Source: Spirosoma sp. 48-14 (GTDB lineage: Bacteria; Bacteroidota; Bacteroidia; Cytophagales; Spirosomataceae). From it: a stretch of DNA of 64,000 bases. The stretch spans positions 138,576 through 202,575 of the forward strand of contig NZ_MKUD01000072.1 in the NCBI RefSeq assembly GCF_001898575.1, given 5' to 3'. This document shows, piece after piece, positions 27,117 to 35,924 of the stretch. The notes under the pieces are model-generated. The model was not told where the DNA came from and made no database searches. It saw only the letters and a list, made by a program, of their open reading frames with translations. Every line of letters starts with the position of its first letter. The stretch's first letter is position 1. The position numbers were made by a program, and so were the translations under genes.

Positions 27117-27447
27117 GTCTTTAACGTGTTTTGGTCGTTACGGGATGTAAAAGTACGGCAAAAAAAGGACGAATAGAAAAAAGGGAGGATGAAAAGTTGA
27201 CAGATTAAAGGTATCCTGTTAGTCATTCAATTGATCTACCGACCGTTAGCACAGACGAAAATTTTTACGATGGTTAGTCATAAGTTGCTCATGGCCTCAA
27301 TTGAATTGCTCAAGAGTTTTATCATACCTATCTAAGCACACCTTGACACCTTGGACACCGATTTACCTACTCTTTAATCAGTCATTCTAAAAAACACAAA
27401 AAGCGCAGAGGCTTTCCCTGCGCTTTTTGTGTTTCTACTTATTGGAG
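27117..27447. other. 331-base intergenic region upstream of pyrG
   Basis: It holds the terminator of the oxidoreductase operon (27388-27434) and presumably the pyrG promoter, for which I see no clear TTTG/TAnnTTTG pair. No plausible gene is present. Confidence 0.6.
27388..27434 (-). terminator. Intrinsic terminator of the GMC oxidoreductase operon
   Basis: A perfect 17-base stem (27392-27408 with 27418-27434) has a 9-base loop. On the minus strand it is followed by a T-run. It lies 14 bases after the stop at 27448. Confidence 0.92.
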
Positions 27448-28086
27448 TTACTTACCCTGCGTGAGTTCGCGTTCTTCGTAAGCTAGTCCATACTGTTTTA
27501 AAACATCAGCCGGCACGCCATCCCACTGGTTAGGTACGTTACCAACATAACCGATGTCTTTGATACCCATCTGACTGGTATAAAAGCCAGAAGCGGTCAT
27601 GTTCCGCATCATCGAGAAAAACGAAGCGCCCTGCGACAACTCAGGCTTCACTTTCGAAGGGTAAGCAATCTGATCGACCAGTTCGATTTGCTGCGCTTTG
27701 GTACATTGCACAAAAGGTTTACCATACCGTTTTACACACGTATTATCGAGCCACTTGATACCGCCACGCATGGGCGTCTGGTTTCGGGGCTGGTCTTTCA
27801 TCATAAATTCAATGAAGGCCGGTACCCCCGCCTGCGACGCGCTACCCGAATGTTCATCGGCCGGAATAATGATGTCGGACAACACCGTAACCGTCTGTAA
27901 CTCATGCGGTGTAAAAAACTTCTCAGCCATCAGCTTCGCGTCACGCTCGGCTTCAAACTTCTGACGCCCTCCCGGAATTTTTAACGGTTTAGGGTCTGGT
28001 GGTGCTGGTACAGCAGCCTCAACCGGGTTAACAGCCAGCCCAAAACTGGTTAGAGAAAGAGCTTTTAATGAATCTCTGCGTTTCAT
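27448..28086 (-). CDS. Gluconate 2-dehydrogenase subunit 3-like protein, Tat-type leader
   Basis: This 212-aa small partner of GMC-type dehydrogenases begins MKRRDSLKALSLTSFGLAV, a twin-arginine-like signal (RR-D-S-L-K). The body matches the gluconate_2-dh3 family: FFTPHELQTVTVLSDIIIPADEHSGSASQAGVPAFIEFM, followed by a helical domain. It lies 39 bases after the GMC gene and probably forms a complex with it. The GMC protein has no leader of its own, so this subunit could carry it through the Tat system as a hitchhiker (inference from the family). Confidence 0.85.
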   Translation of the reverse strand: MKRRDSLKALSLTSFGLAVNPVEAAVPAPPDPKPLKIPGGRQKFEAERDAKLMAEKFFTPHELQTVTVLSDIIIPADEHSGSASQAGVPAFIEFMMKDQPRNQTPMRGGIKWLDNTCVKRYGKPFVQCTKAQQIELVDQIAYPSKVKPELSQGASFFSMMRNMTASGFYTSQMGIKDIGYVGNVPNQWDGVPADVLKQYGLAYEERELTQGK

Positions 28087-28125
28087 AGTCGTATGGCTTG
28101 GTGTATCGCTGAGCTACACCTGGGT

Positions 28126-29871
28126 TTAGATATTTTTTTGTTTAACCTGGTCGATTAAATACTCACTGGTACGCATGGAACTGGCCAAAATAGTCCAGGT
28201 CACGTTTTTATCACCTTGTGATGGGAAAGCTGCCGCATCGACCACAAACAGGTTTTTCACATCGTGAGCCTGCTGGTATTTGTTCAGGGCAGACGTTTTT
28301 GGATCACTACCCATACGGGCTGTTCCTACTTCGTGGATAATTAATCCGGGAGCGGCCAAACCATAGTTGTTCGATGCATTGGGCTTTTCACCAAGTGCAA
28401 TACCACCCATGGAATGAATAATTTCCTCGAACGTGTCCTGCATATGTTTCGCCTGTTTGATCTCGTACTCAGACCATTTATAATTGAAACGAAGTACAGG
28501 AATACCATATTTATCGACCACATTCGGGTCAATTTCGCAGTAGTTACTTTCGAGAGGAACGGGTTCTCCCCGACCGGCCATACCTACGTACGCACCGTAG
28601 AACCGACGGTAATCGTCCTTAAGGGCTTTACCATAGCCACCACCCGGTTTCATTTTACCGTCGCGACCAGGAATCATTCCATTCAACTCTTCGACACCCC
28701 ATCCGAATCCGTAGGCAGGCATACCCATCCCTCCCCAATATTCGATGTGATATCCACGTGGGAAGTCTAATTTCTTGTTATCGAGCCACCAGGGTGTAAA
28801 GACGTGCATACCACCGACGCCATCCTCATTATAGCGCTTCCTGTCCATCAGGGCCGGTACAAACGCCGACCGCGATGCCCCCGTTGAATCATTAATATAT
28901 TTCCCAACCACGCCACTGGTATTCGCAAGGCCGTTTGAGAATCGACTTGATTTAGAGTTGAGCAACAATCGGGCTGTTTCGCCAGCGCTGGCAGCCAACA
29001 CAACCGTTTTAGCTTTTACCGTAACCTCCTGCAAGCTCAGTGTATCAACGTAACTAACACCTGTAGCCAGGCCGGTGGCCGGGTCGGTCAGCACTTCGCG
29101 GACCATAGCCCCATTTATGAGCGTTACATTTCCTGTTTTCAGGGCAGGTTTCACCAACACCGACGACGACGAGAAGTCGGCGTAGGCCTGGCAGGCACGC
29201 CCGCATTGGCTACAGTAGAAACATTGGCCGCGCTCGTTATTAATGGGTTTGGTCAGAATCGACAAACGAGACGGAATTACAGGAATACCAATACTCCGAG
29301 CCCCTTTTCGAATCATCAATTCATGAAGTCTTGGCTTGGGTGGCGGCAGAAAAATACCGTCTGGTTCGGTTGCCATGTTTTCAATCGAGCCGAAGACTCC
29401 GATCAAACGGTCTACACGGTCGTAGAATGGTTTGATGTCGTCATAGCTGATTGGCCAGTCTTCACCCACACCCGTCATACTCTTACGCCGAAAGTCGTCA
29501 GGTCCGAACCGGAGCGATATACGTCCCCAGTGATTAGTACGTCCACCCAACATCCGGGAACGGAACCAGTGGAAATCGGACCCTCGAGCGTTGGTATAGG
29601 GTTCCCCTTCAATTTCCCAGCCTCCCCATGCAGCATCGAAATCACCGAATGCACGGGTTGTACTGGCTCCACGGCGGGGCGACTCCCAAGGCCATTTCAG
29701 TTGAGTAATGTATTTCGGATCGGCCGGATCAAAATAACCACCGGCTTCCAGCAATACGACTTTTGCTCCGGCTTTCGCCAGGGTGTAAGCCGCCATACCC
29801 CCACCCGCTCCTGAGCCAACAATGGCGACATCATACTGAGTGGGCGCTTTTTTAATCTGAAATGAATCCAT
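28126..29871 (-). CDS. GMC family FAD-dependent oxidoreductase
   Basis: This 581-aa flavoprotein of the glucose-methanol-choline family oxidises a sugar, polyol or alcohol. The FAD-binding motif is YDVAIVGSGAGGGMAAYTLAKAG (about 13-35), with LLEAGG next. The GMC signature region is RTNHWGRISLRF, and a Cys-rich segment CFYCSQCGRACQAYADFSSSS follows near residue 235. The C-terminal substrate domain has HEVGTARMGSDP and DAAAFPSQGDKNVTWTILA with the catalytic His/Asn region. No signal peptide is present, which fits export with the Tat-tagged subunit 3 encoded next. The substrate is unknown. Confidence 0.9.
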   Translation of the reverse strand: MDSFQIKKAPTQYDVAIVGSGAGGGMAAYTLAKAGAKVVLLEAGGYFDPADPKYITQLKWPWESPRRGASTTRAFGDFDAAWGGWEIEGEPYTNARGSDFHWFRSRMLGGRTNHWGRISLRFGPDDFRRKSMTGVGEDWPISYDDIKPFYDRVDRLIGVFGSIENMATEPDGIFLPPPKPRLHELMIRKGARSIGIPVIPSRLSILTKPINNERGQCFYCSQCGRACQAYADFSSSSVLVKPALKTGNVTLINGAMVREVLTDPATGLATGVSYVDTLSLQEVTVKAKTVVLAASAGETARLLLNSKSSRFSNGLANTSGVVGKYINDSTGASRSAFVPALMDRKRYNEDGVGGMHVFTPWWLDNKKLDFPRGYHIEYWGGMGMPAYGFGWGVEELNGMIPGRDGKMKPGGGYGKALKDDYRRFYGAYVGMAGRGEPVPLESNYCEIDPNVVDKYGIPVLRFNYKWSEYEIKQAKHMQDTFEEIIHSMGGIALGEKPNASNNYGLAAPGLIIHEVGTARMGSDPKTSALNKYQQAHDVKNLFVVDAAAFPSQGDKNVTWTILASSMRTSEYLIDQVKQKNI

Positions 29872-29987
29872 GCAAAATTTAATGTTTTATCAATTTTGTT
29901 GAGCAAATTGATAGTTTATACATCTAAAAGCAAAATTGTCACAAAATTACCTGTCTACCCTCGGCAGGAAATACTTCTTTTTTTAAG

Positions 29988-32009
29988 CTAGTCAAACAAA
30001 TACCAATCCACCCCAAAGGCAAAACCACGTCGCATTTGCAGAAAATCGGGGGCGACAAAGTAGCCTGCTCCCTGCAACACCCCCTGATTAGCATGTGTCA
30101 ATTTGATAAATAGACGCGTCCGGTTTACGCGTAAATTTGCATATACGTCGGCCAATACATATCCCTCAACCTGAGAGCGGTTCTGTAGGTAGAACTGCTG
30201 CGCTACAGGCATATACGCATCGGCATAATAGGGTGATTTATAGTGCAGGTCAATACCTGTCTGAATATATAACACCTTAGCGTAGAGAAGCTCATATTGC
30301 AAACGAGTATTGATAAAAAACGGGGGCATTCGAATTACATCGGGGCCTTCTTTTACTGTATAATACGCCTGGCCAGCTATTAGAAACTTTCCGAACTGTA
30401 AATGATAGCCAAACCCTGGCTGCAAAATATGAATGGCCGATTTTTCCTGCGTAGGCACAGCCTTTTCGTTAAAATAAATATAGTCCTTAAGCAGGTAGTA
30501 ATCTAAGCTGGGTTGAATCCGAAGCTGCTTATACCGAATGTTGAATTTCCCATACGCATGACTATAACTAGGCAGGCTAAAATTATTTTGCCACGAAAAA
30601 ACAATGCTTTGAAACCGCTCCTGCAATAAACTTGGGTTCGTAGTAATGGTCGAGTACCCAGCCGTCAGCCATTTGCTTTCAAACTGTCCCTGAATCCGGT
30701 ACGTAACGTTCCCTTTGGTATTGGCCCCAAACTCGGCTTCTGCTGTTATACGGGATAAACTATCGGGGAAATAATAGCCAGCCCATCCACCGACAAAGGT
30801 TTCGGTCCGTGGGGTTTCATACTCGTTAAAATTGGACCGGGACGTATTGTAATACGTAAGCTGCCGATAGTTACGAATCCGCAGATAAGCCCGGTAATTG
30901 AACGAAGCTCCTTTATACTGAGCGACACCTTTTATTCCAAACTGATTCTCCAATAACCGGAACCGACTACGCTGAAAGATACGGGAGCTATCGCTTGTCA
31001 GGGACGGATAAAACGTGAGCGTATCCATTTTTTCTGGCAGAATTGGCGACAGGATGTATCGATTCAGCTTAAGGGTATCGTCCTGATAGAAATTCTTCTG
31101 GGTCTGATAATCAAAGCGATGATAGAGCTGAAACCCTTTATCCAGAACATATTGATGATAAACATGCCAATCGTTACGGATTTCCCAGCCATGTGGCCCC
31201 TGGGCCGATGTAGTACCACTACGTAACCGGGAATCTCCCGTATAATTATAAATAATAGGTTCGTTGTTCGCTGTTAAACCAGGCACCACCCCACCCTGCT
31301 CATCGAGGCTATGATTCATGTTGTTGAAATGAGCCAGCAGGGTGTATTTGTCATTTTTAGAGCGGTAATTGGTATGCAGTAAAAATCCCCAGTTCTGGGC
31401 CAATAACTTAAACGGGTCATTATTACCACTGGTACCAAACTGTTTTTGAGCCGTAAACCGCTGAACATTAAAGCCTACATTCCAACGCTGGGTAACATTT
31501 TGGGCCATGTCGAACCGTAGAATATTCTGATTGTTACCACCAAGTGCCAGGTACATATCAGTAAAGGGCGATTTCGTATCAAAATATTTGACTCCCAACG
31601 TTTGAAACGCATATGGATTAAATACGTAATAGCCCGATTGAGTACCCAACTGCTGTGGAGCCTGAATAAAAACCGACCGGATGGGTGTTCCCAATGTTCC
31701 CAAGTCCTGATAGAGATTCTGACTCCGCTGAACGTAGGTGTACCGATGACTTTCATCCATGGTTGTATCCAAGGTGTATAGTTTCCGGCGGTTATTCAGG
31801 ATATCGTCTTCGAGTACAAAACGCGTCGATTTGGGACCATAAATAACTTTGGTCGAATCATCTATTCCACTATTATTTACACCTGTAGTTGAAGAAGGCA
31901 TAGCCTGACGTCCACCAAAACCAGACGGCACACCCCCAGGAAACTGCTGTGCCCAACCTCTGATTGTCAGGGCGAGCATGACACATAAAATAACAACACT
32001 CCGATTCAT
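29988..32009 (-). CDS. Putative outer-membrane porin (Porin_10-like)
   Basis: This 673-aa protein has a signal peptide (MNRSVVILCVMLALTIRGWA, cleavage after AQQ). The mature protein is a run of amphipathic strands with aromatic girdles (GWEIRNDWHVYHQYVLDKGF, FNYRAYLRIRNYRQLTYYNT) and ends in an aromatic-rich final strand, FGVDWYLFD. It resembles the Bacteroidota putative porin family. The first ~70 residues after the leader are Gly/Pro-rich and flexible. It should form a beta-barrel in the outer membrane. The gene lies between lpxK and the GMC operon on the same strand. Its substrate range is unknown. Confidence 0.8.
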   Translation of the reverse strand: MNRSVVILCVMLALTIRGWAQQFPGGVPSGFGGRQAMPSSTTGVNNSGIDDSTKVIYGPKSTRFVLEDDILNNRRKLYTLDTTMDESHRYTYVQRSQNLYQDLGTLGTPIRSVFIQAPQQLGTQSGYYVFNPYAFQTLGVKYFDTKSPFTDMYLALGGNNQNILRFDMAQNVTQRWNVGFNVQRFTAQKQFGTSGNNDPFKLLAQNWGFLLHTNYRSKNDKYTLLAHFNNMNHSLDEQGGVVPGLTANNEPIIYNYTGDSRLRSGTTSAQGPHGWEIRNDWHVYHQYVLDKGFQLYHRFDYQTQKNFYQDDTLKLNRYILSPILPEKMDTLTFYPSLTSDSSRIFQRSRFRLLENQFGIKGVAQYKGASFNYRAYLRIRNYRQLTYYNTSRSNFNEYETPRTETFVGGWAGYYFPDSLSRITAEAEFGANTKGNVTYRIQGQFESKWLTAGYSTITTNPSLLQERFQSIVFSWQNNFSLPSYSHAYGKFNIRYKQLRIQPSLDYYLLKDYIYFNEKAVPTQEKSAIHILQPGFGYHLQFGKFLIAGQAYYTVKEGPDVIRMPPFFINTRLQYELLYAKVLYIQTGIDLHYKSPYYADAYMPVAQQFYLQNRSQVEGYVLADVYANLRVNRTRLFIKLTHANQGVLQGAGYFVAPDFLQMRRGFAFGVDWYLFD

Positions 32010-32070
32010 TACTCCAAAAGTAAGGCAAAACGGCTGATGGGTGCAATTAATGGGATGTACTTAACGATTT

Positions 32071-33138
32071 TTAAGCCCTAGTCAATTGCCTATGATTATC
32101 TAAAAAAGCTAAAAACGCTGATTCCTGTCCGGATAAAAACTGAGTCGCGACCGGAAGGTAATACAATGGCCATACTGATCGCTCCTCTGCCGTCAGTAAA
32201 GCATCCAGCTTTACCCAATCCTTTTCAGTGGTTAAAATCACCGACCTGTCTGGCAAATTCGTTAAAACCGATTCAAGGTCCGTTCGTGTATAGGCATAAT
32301 GATCGGCAAAGCGCACATGCTTTTGCATCTCAAATGTTTGCCTGACGTACTTTTCTAACGGGTCGGCATTCGCCAATCCAGAGACAAGCACTACATTTTT
32401 CAGATCAGCTACGGGTTGATGGGTTGCAAACGACACAGGTTGACCATACTGAAGCCCGGCAAAAAAAATGGGTGTTTCGGACCTGGTATATGGCCTGATT
32501 CGGGCTATGATGCGTTGCTGCTCGGCCTCCCAAAGGTTCGCTGGGCACTTGGTCACGACGATCGCATCGGCCCGACGGGCACCTTTTCGTCGTTCGCGGA
32601 GTCGACCTGCTGGAAATGGGTAATCGTCATAGAAAGGTCTGCTATAATCAGTTAGCATAATAGACAGATGCGGATGAACGGCGCGATGCTGAAAGGCATC
32701 ATCAAGTATCACTAAGTCGGTTTCGGGATGAAGCGTCAATAACGACCGGATAGCCTCAACCCGTCGTTCGCCCACACACACACGAACCTGCGCGCCAAAC
32801 TTTCGATGTATTTGTAACGGCTCATCGCCAATAGTGGCTGCCGTATCATTCGCCGTTGCGACTCGGAAACCTCTGGTTTTCCGTCCATACCCCCGACTCA
32901 AGGTAGCCACCGATCCTTTGTTCATATATACACTTGACGGATACCGTTTGATCAAAAATTCAACCATTGGTGTTTTTCCAGTACCTCCGACGGTTAAATT
33001 ACCTACACTGATGGAGTATACGGATGGGCGCACAGATGGCAATAATTGGTTATCAAAGAGCCAATTACGAAAATCTATGATTAATCCATAGAGTATACTG
33101 AGCGGCAGGAATATACTTTTAACAATAAACCGTTTCAT
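32071..33138 (-). CDS. lpxK: Tetraacyldisaccharide 4'-kinase
   Basis: This inner-membrane lipid A kinase is 355 aa from the ATG at 33138 (MKRFIVKSIFLPLSILYGL); an upstream ATG adds 12 charged residues. It phosphorylates the 4' position of the lipid A disaccharide. The N-terminal membrane helix is followed by SVGNLTVGGTGKTPMVEFL (P-loop), LSRGYGRKTRGF, GDEPLQIHRKF and LDDAFQHRAV, all LpxK hallmarks. The C-terminal part has FADHYAYT and LTTEKDWVKL. Length and motifs are complete. It is divergent from menC. Confidence 0.95.
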   Translation of the reverse strand: MKRFIVKSIFLPLSILYGLIIDFRNWLFDNQLLPSVRPSVYSISVGNLTVGGTGKTPMVEFLIKRYPSSVYMNKGSVATLSRGYGRKTRGFRVATANDTAATIGDEPLQIHRKFGAQVRVCVGERRVEAIRSLLTLHPETDLVILDDAFQHRAVHPHLSIMLTDYSRPFYDDYPFPAGRLRERRKGARRADAIVVTKCPANLWEAEQQRIIARIRPYTRSETPIFFAGLQYGQPVSFATHQPVADLKNVVLVSGLANADPLEKYVRQTFEMQKHVRFADHYAYTRTDLESVLTNLPDRSVILTTEKDWVKLDALLTAEERSVWPLYYLPVATQFLSGQESAFLAFLDNHRQLTRA

Positions 33139-33221
33139 TAATATTTTCGTCCGTTTACCCGTTTGAGCAGTCAAAAGTAGTATTTTTAGGGCTGGGTTTT
33201 TCCCTCCTCACCACCCTCGCA

Positions 33222-34334
33222 ATGAGTTTAAAAGCTGACTTTCTACCTTATACGCTGCATTTTCGCTTCGAAGCAGGTACCTCACGCGGTACACTGACGA
33301 AGAAAACATCGTATATAGTTCGGCTTTTCGACGATGAGAATCCCAGTGTTATGGGATACGGGGAATGTGGTCCTCTACCGGGTCTGAGCTACGACGATCG
33401 GCCTGACTTTACAGAACAACTGCGTCAATATTGCCAGGATTTCAACGAATTAGACCTTCAGCTGTTCAGTTGGAACGTTCCCATTGTTCTGAATCAGATC
33501 ATAAGCCCTCAGTTTCCAAGCATTCTATTTGGTTTTGAAACGGCTATGCTCGATTTTCTGTCGGGCGGGCAACGTATGATTCTTGGGTCAGATTTTACGA
33601 CAGGGCAGCGAGCCTTACCCATCAATGGGCTCATCTGGATGGGTAATCCGGCTTTTATGCGACAGCAGATCGAGGAGAAACTTCAGGCAGGCTATACGAC
33701 GATTAAACTTAAAATTGGTGCGCTCGATTTCGATCAGGAATGCGATTTGCTCGCCATGATTCGTGAACGCTTCACGGCGGAGGAAATTACGTTACGGGTA
33801 GATGCCAACGGGGCCTTCCATCCCGACGAAGCGATGCATAAACTGGAGCGTTTAGCCCACTACAAATTGCACTCAATCGAACAACCGATTCGTGCAGGCC
33901 AGCCTGAGGCTTTAGCTGATCTTTGCCGTACTAGCCCTGTGCCGATTGCCCTGGATGAAGAACTGATCGGTCATATGGAATACGTGCATAAGTTCAGGCT
34001 TTTAAAAAAGATTCAGCCACAGTATATTGTGCTCAAACCAACGTTATTAGGTGGGCTACGTCACTGTGATGAATGGATTGAACTGGCTGGACGACTAAAC
34101 ATCGGCTGGTGGATAACTTCAGCCCTGGAATCAAACATCGGCCTGAACGCCATTGCCCAGTATACTGCCCAGTTTAAGCATTTGCTGCCACAGGGGCTAG
34201 GCACTGGCCAATTGTACCACAATAACGTTGACAGTCCCTTGGTTGTCGACCACGGTTATTTGCAGTATGACCCGACTCGCTCCTGGAATCTGGCACCACT
34301 ATCGGTTGATTCTTCGGGGTCTGTATTGACTTAA
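33222..34334 (+). CDS. menC: o-Succinylbenzoate synthase (enolase superfamily)
   Basis: This 370-aa enolase-superfamily enzyme most likely dehydrates SHCHC to o-succinylbenzoate in menaquinone synthesis. The capping domain begins FRFEAGTSRGTLT. The barrel carries the catalytic pair Lys 162/Lys 164 (TIKLKIG), metal ligands in VDANG (Asp 194), IEQP (Glu 220) and LDEE (Asp 245), and Lys 272 (LKPTLLGG). The stretch SALESNIGLNAIAQ is typical of MenC. Dipeptide epimerases share the fold and residues, so that activity is a less likely alternative. The XRE regulator starts 11 bases after its stop. Confidence 0.85.
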   Translation: MSLKADFLPYTLHFRFEAGTSRGTLTKKTSYIVRLFDDENPSVMGYGECGPLPGLSYDDRPDFTEQLRQYCQDFNELDLQLFSWNVPIVLNQIISPQFPSILFGFETAMLDFLSGGQRMILGSDFTTGQRALPINGLIWMGNPAFMRQQIEEKLQAGYTTIKLKIGALDFDQECDLLAMIRERFTAEEITLRVDANGAFHPDEAMHKLERLAHYKLHSIEQPIRAGQPEALADLCRTSPVPIALDEELIGHMEYVHKFRLLKKIQPQYIVLKPTLLGGLRHCDEWIELAGRLNIGWWITSALESNIGLNAIAQYTAQFKHLLPQGLGTGQLYHNNVDSPLVVDHGYLQYDPTRSWNLAPLSVDSSGSVLT

Positions 34335-34345
34335 ACTATTTTGCA

Positions 34346-35848
34346 TTGAATCTGCCTGCCGATCATATCCGCTTGCTTTTTGGCCTGAAACTACGCCAAC
34401 TACGACTCGACAAAGGATTGTCGGTCAGCGAATTAGCACACCTATCCGGCCTATCTATTTCTTACGTTACCGAAATCGAAAAGGGCCGTAAGTACCCCAA
34501 AGCAGACAAAATTTCGGCGCTGGCCGGAGCCATGCACATCGACTACGATTCGCTGGTTTCGCTCAAGCTTAGCAAAAAACTCGAACCTATCTCAGATTTA
34601 TTGCGGTCAAAATTCCTGACTGAAATTCCACTTGAACTCTTTGGCATTGACCCATCCGATTTACTTGAACTCCTGGCCGAGGCTCCAGCCAAAGTAAGCG
34701 CCATGATCCGAACGTTTATGGATATAGCCCTGAGTTATAACATGAGCGTGGAGCGGCTGTACCTGACGATGCTCCGATCGTATCAGGAAATGCACGATAA
34801 TTACTTTCCCGAAATTGAAGCCGATGCCGATCGGTTTCTAGCTGAATTTGCTCCGTTATCCCATCAATCGGTCGATGAAGCCTTGCTCACTAATCTCCTG
34901 AAAACACGTTACGAGATTCGACTTGAGCAATTTGACCCGCTGATCCAGCCCGAGCTAGTCTCACTTCGCTCCGTTTTTCGTCCTGAGCAAGCTACCTTGC
35001 ATCTCAATGCGGGCCTGTCGATCGAACAACGGCTTTTTATTCTGGCGAGGGAAGTTGGTTTTCAGTATCTGAATCTAAAAAATCGGCCTTATACCTATTC
35101 GTGGGTTGAAGCGGACTCATTTGAACAAATCCTGAATAATTATAAGGCTTCCTATTTTGCCGGTGCCATTTTAATCAGGCGGGAAGAACTGGTGGCCAGA
35201 TTACGAACGTTGTTTGCTCAGGACACCTGGAGCAACGACGATTTTCTTCAGCTCATCACCCATTTTGGCTCAACACCTGAGCGGTTTTTCTACCGGCTCA
35301 GTAACGTTTTACCCAGCTACTTCGGCATTGATCAGCTCTTTTTCTATCGGTTCAACCATACCCCTGGCCAGACTACCTTTCAACTGACCAAAGAAATGCA
35401 TCTTTCGCGCCAGCAGGGGCCCCGAAGTATTATGGATGAACATTTCTGTCGCCGTTGGATCGCCTGGACGATTCTACAGGAACTTCAGTTTTTGCAGCAG
35501 CATAAAACCTACGATGGAGCCCTTTGCCGTGCTCAACTTTCTGACTATGCGGATTCAGGCCTACAATACCTCATCATTTCGGTAGCCCATCCCATTCAGC
35601 CTCAATTTCAGCAGAATATGAGCGTATCAATGTGCTTTGCTGTCAATGATACACTGAAAAGCAAGATGAAATTTCTGGCTGCTCCTAACGACATCAAAAC
35701 GCTTGAGAATATTCCGTTTCGGGTGGTGAACCAAACCTGTGAGCGGTGCGGTATTTTCGACTGTCGGGAACGGGTTTCTGCACCAACCGTCCTTCAGAAA
35801 AAACGCCTGTTCGAAGCCACCAAAAAGGCCATGGAAAAACTGAGATAA
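34346..35848 (+). CDS. XRE regulator with degenerate IrrE-like and ScfR-like domains
   Basis: This 500-aa regulator starts at TTG (34346). No ATG occurs in frame before about codon 100, and the HTH would be lost with any later start. The HTH spans about 12-66 (LRQLRLDKGLSVSELAHLSGLSISY). A middle region about 215-330 resembles the IrrE/ImmA protease domain, but the usual HExxH is replaced by ILAREVGFQYL, so it is probably not a peptidase. The C-terminal Cys motif CERCGIFDCRERV (465-477) resembles the ScfR (short-chain fatty acyl regulator) domain. It may sense an acyl-CoA or a related metabolite (inference). Confidence 0.8.
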   Translation: MNLPADHIRLLFGLKLRQLRLDKGLSVSELAHLSGLSISYVTEIEKGRKYPKADKISALAGAMHIDYDSLVSLKLSKKLEPISDLLRSKFLTEIPLELFGIDPSDLLELLAEAPAKVSAMIRTFMDIALSYNMSVERLYLTMLRSYQEMHDNYFPEIEADADRFLAEFAPLSHQSVDEALLTNLLKTRYEIRLEQFDPLIQPELVSLRSVFRPEQATLHLNAGLSIEQRLFILAREVGFQYLNLKNRPYTYSWVEADSFEQILNNYKASYFAGAILIRREELVARLRTLFAQDTWSNDDFLQLITHFGSTPERFFYRLSNVLPSYFGIDQLFFYRFNHTPGQTTFQLTKEMHLSRQQGPRSIMDEHFCRRWIAWTILQELQFLQQHKTYDGALCRAQLSDYADSGLQYLIISVAHPIQPQFQQNMSVSMCFAVNDTLKSKMKFLAAPNDIKTLENIPFRVVNQTCERCGIFDCRERVSAPTVLQKKRLFEATKKAMEKLR

Positions 35849-35856
35849 GAGCCTAT

Positions 35857-35921
35857 GTATGATATAGAATGTCTAATGTATGATGTATTTCAGGCCATAC
35901 ATTATACATCCTATATCATAC
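35857..35921. repeat. Long intergenic hairpin with repetitive arms (element D)
   Basis: The left arm 35857-35882 and right arm 35896-35921 match as inverted repeats at 24 of 26 bases, with a 13-base loop. The unit ATGTATGAT occurs twice across the left side. It fills the gap between the stops of the converging XRE and outer-membrane factor genes. Confidence 0.8.
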
Positions 35922-35924
35922 GTC

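Noticed and set aside
29206..29814. 202-codon open frame on the plus strand inside the GMC oxidoreductase gene
   Set aside because: Antisense to the FAD-domain coding sequence, with no recognisable domain and no promoter or RBS.
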